From Prevotella sp. UBA7764 (GTDB lineage: Bacteria > Bacteroidota > Bacteroidia > Bacteroidales > Bacteroidaceae): a stretch of 29,330 bases of DNA. Numbering within the stretch: position 1 is the stretch's first letter; each line of letters begins with the position of its first letter. The DNA lies in contig DLDU01000022.1 in NCBI GenBank assembly GCA_002481295.1, positions 1 to 29,330 on the forward strand, written 5' to 3'. Below the pieces are notes generated by a model. It worked only from the letters and a program-made list of their open reading frames with translations. It did not search any database and had not been told where the DNA came from. Positions 24,887 to 29,330 of the stretch are shown piece by piece. Position numbers and translations under genes: made by a program.

Positions 24887-25924
24887 TTACTTGGTGTTCT
24901 GCTTGTAATACTTAATGAGTTTAGGAACCACCTCTTCCACCGTGCCGGTGATGACATAGTCAGCGATGGCGTTGATGGGGGCGTCGGGATCGCTGTTGAC
25001 CGAGATGATGATGCCGGCGTCCTGCATGCCGGCGATGTGCTGGATCTGTCCGGAGATGCCGCAGGCGATGTAAACCTTTGGATGTACGGTGACACCGGTC
25101 TGACCGATCTGTCGGTCGTGGTCTACCCATCCGGCGTCGACGGCGGCACGGCTGGCACCTACCTCTCCGTGGAGTTCCTTAGCGAGTTCAAAGAGCATGT
25201 CGAACCCTTCCTTTGAGCCCATGCCGTAGCCGCCGGCCACGACGATCGGAGCACTCTTGAGATTATTCTTGGCGGCTTCTACATGGCGGTCGATGACCTG
25301 CACGGCGTAGGAGGTGGGAGAGACGTAGTCCTTGGGATCGGGATAGGCCACCTCGCCCTTTGCTTTACCCTCATACAGAGCCTTCTGCATGACGCCAGAG
25401 CGCACGGTAGCCATCTGTGGACGATGGTCGGGGTTGACAATGGTGGCCACGATATTTCCGCCGAAAGCGGGGCGGATGGCGTGGAGCATACCAGTGTAGT
25501 GCTTGCCGCTCTTCTTGTCGTCGTAGTCGCCGATCTCCAGCTGGGTGCAGTCGGCTGTCAGACCTGAGGTCAGAGCTGCCGACACGCGGGGACCGAGGTC
25601 GCGACCGATGACGGTAGCACCCATGAGGGCGATCTGTGGCTTCTGCTCCTGGAAGAGCTTCACCACGATATCGGTATGGGGAGCCGAGGTGTATGGGAAG
25701 AGTCCCTCACCATCGAACACATAGAGCTTGTCCACGCCATAGGGCAGCAGCTGATCCTCGACCTTGCCCTTGATGCCGGTGCCGGCCACGACGGCCTCGA
25801 GGTCTACGCCCAGTTGATTGGCCAATTTACGACCTTTGGTAAGAAGTTCCTGAGAGACCTCCTGCACGGTGGTGCCCTCTACTTCGCAATATACAAATAC
25901 GTTGTTCATATCCTGATTAGCCAA
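24887..25924 (-). CDS. etfA: Electron transfer flavoprotein, alpha subunit
   Basis: This 345-residue FAD-binding subunit of ETF takes electrons from the dehydrogenase encoded next to it. The N-terminal domain has ATVIGRDLGPRVSAALTSGLTADC. The C-terminal FAD domain has VVAGGYGMGS, ASRAAVDAGWVDHDRQIGQTG, VHPKVYIACGISGQIQHIAG and SVNSDPDAPI. Its start overlaps the etfB stop by 8 bp and it ends 2 bp before the dehydrogenase start, showing tight coupling. Confidence 0.95.
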   Translation of the reverse strand: MANQDMNNVFVYCEVEGTTVQEVSQELLTKGRKLANQLGVDLEAVVAGTGIKGKVEDQLLPYGVDKLYVFDGEGLFPYTSAPHTDIVVKLFQEQKPQIALMGATVIGRDLGPRVSAALTSGLTADCTQLEIGDYDDKKSGKHYTGMLHAIRPAFGGNIVATIVNPDHRPQMATVRSGVMQKALYEGKAKGEVAYPDPKDYVSPTSYAVQVIDRHVEAAKNNLKSAPIVVAGGYGMGSKEGFDMLFELAKELHGEVGASRAAVDAGWVDHDRQIGQTGVTVHPKVYIACGISGQIQHIAGMQDAGIIISVNSDPDAPINAIADYVITGTVEEVVPKLIKYYKQNTK

Positions 25925-26801
25925 TAATGTTTTTGTCCAACAATTCTTTCACGAGTCCCTCGATGTCAGCGTCGGAGCTGGTGAGGGTCTTGCTCTCCTT
26001 AGCCTGGAAGACGATGCTCTTCACGGCGCTCACCTTGGTGGGTGATCCGGCGAGTCCGCACTGCTCGTAGTCGGCACCGCAGTCGGCGATGCTCCACTGT
26101 CCGAGAGTGAGGTAGGGGCGTGTCTCATAGAGGTCGCTCCAGGGCTCGTCGCCCTTGCGCTCCATGGGGCAGGTAGCGTATTTGTATTTCATCACGCGCT
26201 TGGCGTTGCAGGGGCGTGCGGGAGCGGCGGAGCCGTTGACGGTGATCACCACGGGCAGGGGAGCCACCACGGTCTCCACGCCACCGTCGATATGGCGGCG
26301 GATTGTAGCCTTGCCGTCCTCGATCTTGAGCACTTCCTCGGCGTAGGTCACCTGGTTGAGGCCGAGCTTCTGAGCGACCTGAGGACCCACCTGGGCCGTA
26401 TCTCCGTCGATGGCCTGGCGACCGCCAAGCACGATGTCGACGTGGCCGACTTCCTTGTCGATCTTCTCAATGGCCTTGGACAGGAAATAAGAGGTGGCGA
26501 GGGTGTCAGCGCCCGCACTCTTGCGGTCGGTGAGCAACCAGCCGCAGTCGGCGCCACGGTAGAGTCCCTGGCGGATGATCTCTCCGGCACGTGGAGGACC
26601 CATAGTGACGATGCCCACCTTGACGTTCTCCGGGTCAAGATCCTTGATGCGGAGAGCCTGCTCTAGGGCGTTCAAGTCTTCAGGATTGAAGATGGCGGGC
26701 AGGGCGGCGCGGTTGACCGTTCCTTCGGCGGTCATGGCATCCTTGCCCACGTTTCTTGTGTCTGGCACTTGCTTGGCAAGTACTACAATGTTCAATTTCA
26801 T
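25917..26801 (-). CDS. etfB: Electron transfer flavoprotein, beta subunit
   Basis: This 294-residue subunit of ETF binds AMP or, in bifurcating forms, a second FAD. Visible motifs are MKLNIVVLAKQVPDT, GTVNRAALPAIFNPEDLNAL, GIVTMGPPRAGEIIRQGLYRGAD, VLGGRQAIDGDTAQVGPQVA and the recognition-loop area AKRVMKYKY. It is the first gene of the etfB - etfA - dehydrogenase operon, with a strong promoter about 40 bp upstream. Whether this ETF bifurcates electrons cannot be settled by eye. Confidence 0.95.
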   Translation of the reverse strand: MKLNIVVLAKQVPDTRNVGKDAMTAEGTVNRAALPAIFNPEDLNALEQALRIKDLDPENVKVGIVTMGPPRAGEIIRQGLYRGADCGWLLTDRKSAGADTLATSYFLSKAIEKIDKEVGHVDIVLGGRQAIDGDTAQVGPQVAQKLGLNQVTYAEEVLKIEDGKATIRRHIDGGVETVVAPLPVVITVNGSAAPARPCNAKRVMKYKYATCPMERKGDEPWSDLYETRPYLTLGQWSIADCGADYEQCGLAGSPTKVSAVKSIVFQAKESKTLTSSDADIEGLVKELLDKNIIG

Positions 26802-26841
26802 ATTTATAACTAAATTTGTAATGTTTCCGAAACAACGGGGG

Positions 26842-26873
26842 CAAAATTACTAATATTTTACTTCTTGACCAAA
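26842..26873 (-). promoter_or_regulatory. Promoter of the etfBA - dehydrogenase operon
   Basis: On the minus strand TTTG (26873-26870), a 20-bp spacer and TAATTTTG (26849-26842), a full consensus match. Transcription would start near 26835, about 34 bases before etfB. Confidence 0.75.
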
Positions 26874-27437
26874 CGAAATGCATAAAAATAGCCTGTAATC
26901 TGCACAATTCGTAGGTATTTGTGCACAACATGTCTTCTTCTTCCTCTCTGTATCTCCTCTTTAGGGTGGGAAATGGAGGGTAGGGGTTTTCTGCCACTCA
27001 CCGTAACACCGTAACGTTTATAGCTATCCGATGTCGGAAAGCAAGATAATATAAAAAGAAACGGGAAAGTTAAGAATTATATAAAATATTGATTATTAAT
27101 AATATAATTAATATAATAATATTATAATATAATAATATAATATATTTTTACTCTATAGTCATAGTCTCATTTTCTGCCATTTCCCAAGCAATATCTATAC
27201 AGTGTTGATAATCTGTACTTTATGAGTTAAACCGTACAAATGGACTTTGGGAAATGGAAATCTGAGGTTCTCATCCCTTTAGCCCATCGGCAGGTCTTCC
27301 ACTAAACTCGCTCTTCGCTCAGAAGAGTATCATCATCTGTTCTGCACGTATGCGGTGCAAAGATAACTATAAATTACGAGATAGCAAAGAAAAATAGAAG
27401 AAAAGTTCTAAAAAATAGAAATATTTATCGATTTTCT
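26874..27437. other. Gene-free AT-rich region with short repeats and palindromes
   Basis: No gene is seen. It contains two CCGTAAC units in tandem (27001-27016) and a direct repeat TTTTCTGCCA (26987-26996, 27170-27179). There is an exact 11-bp inverted repeat CCATTTCCCAA/TTGGGAAATGG (27177-27187, 27247-27257), with a further GGGAAATGG at 26968-26976. A tract of nearly pure A/T with overlapping ATAAT/ATTAT palindromes lies at about 27074-27150. A leftward promoter lies at 27358-27388. Confidence 0.6.
27358..27388 (-). promoter_or_regulatory. Orphan leftward promoter in the AT-rich gap
   Basis: On the minus strand TTTG (27388-27385), a 19-bp spacer and TATCTTTG (27365-27358), a full consensus match. 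The transcript would enter about 500 bases without a real ORF; only micro-ORFs of 15 codons or fewer were seen in its first 200 bases. Confidence 0.5.
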
Positions 27438-27467
27438 TTTGAAATTCAAAATAATTATGTAATTTTG
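27438..27467 (+). promoter_or_regulatory. Promoter of the HigB/HigA operon, with a very short leader
   Basis: TTTG at 27438-27441, an 18-bp spacer and TAATTTTG at 27460-27467. The expected transcription start is only a few bases from the ATG at 27476, so the toxin message may be nearly leaderless. Confidence 0.55.
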
Positions 27468-27475
27468 CAGCGAAT

Positions 27476-27775
27476 ATGAGAATAGTATCACATAGACGAT
27501 TAGTTGAGTTCTATAGTTCGGAAGGACATGGAGACGCTCAGGCTGCACTTGAACGATGGTATAACATCGCAGAAAAGGCAGAGTGGAAGAACCTGTCGGA
27601 TATAAAGGCAGATTTCCCCACAACAGACTACGTTGGGAACCAACACTATGTCTTTGACATCAGGGGTAACAAATATCGTCTGGTAGTGGTTGTAAAATTC
27701 ACAATCGGGCATATCTTCATCCGATTTGTGGGTACTCATAGTGAATACGATAAGATTGATGTTTCAACGATATAA
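27476..27775 (+). CDS. HigB-family toxin (mRNA interferase)
   Basis: This 99-residue protein belongs to the RelE/HigB-type ribosome-dependent endoribonucleases. Recognisable blocks are MRIVSHRRLVEFYSSEGHGD, AALERWYNIAEKAEW, NLSDIKADFPTTDYVGNQHY, VFDIRGNKYRLVVVVKF and FIRFVGTHSEYDKID; the last two are the family core with the basic and aromatic residues that contact mRNA. The toxin gene comes first and the antitoxin second, 11 bp apart or 17 bp to the preferred start, as is usual for higBA. The base composition is lower in GC than the chromosomal genes to the left, suggesting acquisition. Confidence 0.92.
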   Translation: MRIVSHRRLVEFYSSEGHGDAQAALERWYNIAEKAEWKNLSDIKADFPTTDYVGNQHYVFDIRGNKYRLVVVVKFTIGHIFIRFVGTHSEYDKIDVSTI

Positions 27776-27792
27776 TAAAAGGAGGTATGAAT

Positions 27793-28155
27793 ATGGCAAA
27801 GATTACTAAAGAACAGTACGAGTTTGCATTGGCACGGATTGAGGAACTGTTGCCAATGGTAGATGACAATACACCTGCCAACGACCGCAATGCTGTGGAG
27901 TTGACAATGATGTCGGATGTTGTCATTGACTATGAGAAGGAGCACTATCCCATAGGCAAACCTACCGTAGCCCAGTTGATACAGCTTTCCTTGGACGAGA
28001 AGAATATGAGCCAGAAGCAGTTGGCCACAGAGATTGGAGTCAGTCCTTCTAGAATCAGTGACTATGTTTCTGGCAGGGCTGAGCCTACGCTGAAAATAGC
28101 CCGTTTGCTTTGTTCCACCTTGGGAATAACGCCAGCAGCTATGTTGGGATATTAA
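27793..28155 (+). CDS. HigA-family antitoxin with XRE helix-turn-helix
   Basis: The start is put at 27793 (MAKITKEQYEF) and not at the in-frame ATG of 27787, because the rare strong Shine-Dalgarno GGAGG at 27781-27785 then has normal spacing; at 27787 it would touch the start codon. The product has 120 residues. An N-terminal helical region is toxin-binding in this family. A C-terminal XRE-type HTH follows from about residue 60 (LIQLSLDEKNMSQKQLATEI, then VSPSRISDYVSGRAEPTLKI). It should neutralise the toxin and repress the shared promoter. The strong ribosome site fits the need for excess antitoxin. Confidence 0.92.
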   Translation: MAKITKEQYEFALARIEELLPMVDDNTPANDRNAVELTMMSDVVIDYEKEHYPIGKPTVAQLIQLSLDEKNMSQKQLATEIGVSPSRISDYVSGRAEPTLKIARLLCSTLGITPAAMLGY

Positions 28156-28201
28156 GTAATAGGAAACCTAAAAGGAAAGAAATAATTAAAATCCAGAGAC
28201 A

Positions 28202-28498
28202 ATGTCAAAACATGTATTTTACATTATTGCTATAATTCTTCTTGCAATTGTCTGTGTGGTTGATTTCATGCGAATAAATAAGTTGCAAGATGAATTGACA
28301 GATGCTCGCAAACAGATAGAAGCAGAATTTGATGCGGTCGAATGGAAACTTGATGCAAGTATCTATAAGAAAGATGCTCAACTTCTATTGATGAATCAGA
28401 ATTTTGGTAATCCAAACATTCACAAGATGTTGACAGATTCATGTTATAATGATTGTTTGAAATATCGCAAGAAATATGGAAAGGAGGGAACAGAATGA
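28202..28498 (+). CDS. Small one-pass membrane protein with a coiled-coil tail
   Basis: This 98-residue protein has a hydrophobic N terminus (residues 5-22, HVFYIIAIILLAIVCVV) and a short coiled coil (MRINKLQDELTDARKQIEAE). A polar tail with two cysteines near the end follows (MLTDSCYNDCLKYRKKYG). No family is recognised. It lies 46 bp behind the antitoxin and its stop overlaps the next start (ATGA), so it is translationally coupled to the EVE-like gene. It could be an anchor for that partner; this is inference. Confidence 0.65.
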   Translation: MSKHVFYIIAIILLAIVCVVDFMRINKLQDELTDARKQIEAEFDAVEWKLDASIYKKDAQLLLMNQNFGNPNIHKMLTDSCYNDCLKYRKKYGKEGTE

Positions 28499-28881
28499 AC
28501 AGCTATATTCTAATTGGGATTGAAAGTTTCATTGACCATATCGGAAGCATTCGTGATTTGGGGATTGCCTATTGGAAGAAAGCAAACAAAAAGATGCAGG
28601 TGGGTGACATTGTGTACTTGTTCATATCAGACAAAGAACACAATCGCGTAATGTATAAGCTTCAAGTTGTCGAAACGGATAGCGTACGAGCAGATATGAA
28701 ATATTGGCATGGAACATATAAGCATGACACCTCTTGTTTCAAGTTGAAAAATATCGCTCCTGTTTATCATGGTGATGGGCTTGATCGTGACGAATTGGAA
28801 GAGCATGGTATAAGTCGATATGTTCAATACAAGAGACTGACAATAGATCAAGCAGAATGGCTCTCTTCACATTTTGAATGA
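28495..28881 (+). CDS. EVE-like (PUA-fold) protein
   Basis: The start at 28495 (MNSYILIGIESFIDHI) overlaps the stop of the previous gene by 4 bp and is preceded by GGAGG (28485-28489); the frame is open further upstream but inside that gene. The product has 128 residues. WKKANKKMQVGDIVYLFISD and RVMYKLQVVETDSV follow the EVE/PUA pattern (SxxNxxxxxxGDxVxxYxS, then a strand). EVE domains bind modified bases and often sit in defence or RNA-modification loci. The match is by pattern and is moderate; the end (LTIDQAEWLSSHF) is not diagnostic. Confidence 0.6.
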   Translation: MNSYILIGIESFIDHIGSIRDLGIAYWKKANKKMQVGDIVYLFISDKEHNRVMYKLQVVETDSVRADMKYWHGTYKHDTSCFKLKNIAPVYHGDGLDRDELEEHGISRYVQYKRLTIDQAEWLSSHFE

Positions 28882-28964
28882 GGTTGTCTTTATTAACTCG
28901 CGTTCAATCAGAATCTGCTTGGCATGAGGAGTATACATTTTTTCATCATTTATGAAAATAGATT

Positions 28965-29315
28965 ATGTTGATTGTCAATCAATACAAAGTTATACCTATT
29001 AAGGATAAAAACAAAAAGGCACAATTAGATTCTCTTGAACTTAATTGTTCAAAAGTTCCATATATTCGTATAAATAGGGATGCTCCAACAAGAGACCCCT
29101 ATACTGGATTTAGGTATGCGGGTGCACCTATTCCGCAATCAATAGAAGGTAAAGACTTTAAAGAAATAAAAATTGAAATAGGGTATTTTGATGTTGAAAC
29201 CCTTGCATTACAGCCAGATGAAATAAAAATAGAGAATGTTTTTGTAGAAGAAATCAATTATTGGGAGTATACTAATGCAGAAGAAGGTAAAGGACATTGT
29301 TATAAGTTTTGGTGA
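28965..29315 (+). CDS. Hypothetical protein, low GC
   Basis: This is a 116-residue soluble protein without signal peptide or membrane helix. It is rich in Lys, Ile and Glu, with KVPYIRINRDAPTRDPYTG in the first half, KEIKIEIGYFDVETLALQPD in the middle and an aromatic end (NYWEYTNAEEGKGHCYKFW). It is strongly AT-rich even against its neighbours. No family is recognised. It lies 83 bp behind the EVE-like gene on the same strand. It could belong to the same accessory unit, but no promoter or overlap shows it. Confidence 0.6.
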   Translation: MLIVNQYKVIPIKDKNKKAQLDSLELNCSKVPYIRINRDAPTRDPYTGFRYAGAPIPQSIEGKDFKEIKIEIGYFDVETLALQPDEIKIENVFVEEINYWEYTNAEEGKGHCYKFW

Positions 29316-29330
29316 AAACGGAGGATATCC

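Noticed and set aside
26680..26997. A 105-codon minus frame overlapping the etfB 5' end
   Set aside because: It runs through the etfB promoter and coding start in another frame; composition looks non-coding.

Overview
The window looks like a chromosomal segment of a Bacteroidales bacterium, most likely Prevotella or a close relative. The grounds are: promoters of the Bacteroidetes type (TTTG at -33, TAnnTTTG at -7) in front of many genes, weak or absent Shine-Dalgarno sites at most starts, many small lipoproteins, a DUF3244 protein, and a Bacteroidales-style radical-SAM peptide cluster. No rRNA, tRNA, CRISPR array or intact insertion sequence was seen.

Region 1 (1-7499, mostly AT-rich) is a peptide natural product (RiPP) locus on the + strand. 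It has the C-terminal part of a membrane-anchored HTH regulator, then one apparent operon: a secreted DUF3244 protein, a radical SAM/SPASM maturase, a 70-residue precursor with a double-glycine leader and a five-cysteine core, and a compact TonB-receptor-like outer-membrane barrel. After a stretch of decayed coding sequence comes a peptidase-C39 ABC exporter that should cleave the leader and export the core. A paired direct repeat sits just upstream of the operon promoter, a hairpin lies directly behind the precursor gene, and the base composition changes inside the exporter gene. This is the most interesting system in the window; its product structure and activity cannot be read from sequence.

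Region 2 (7500-26873) is ordinary chromosome of higher GC: an OmpH/Skp-like lipoprotein with a tiny membrane protein, pepD with a small lipoprotein, a DUF805 membrane protein, a thrE - mnmA - glycoside hydrolase run, an aldose-1-epimerase-like gene, a queD - queE - cls run, a TPR membrane protein, sdaA with a small lipoprotein, and an etfB - etfA - acyl-CoA dehydrogenase operon. Two gene-poor gaps stand out. One (10419-11245) holds six in-register 22-bp repeats. The other (11633-12138) holds two promoter-plus-terminator units without an ORF, read as candidate small RNAs.

Region 3 (26874-29330) is AT-rich accessory DNA. A non-coding stretch has a palindromic AT tract and an orphan leftward promoter. 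It is followed by a HigB/HigA-type toxin-antitoxin pair, a small one-pass membrane protein translationally coupled to an EVE-like (PUA-fold) protein, and an unrecognised low-GC gene.
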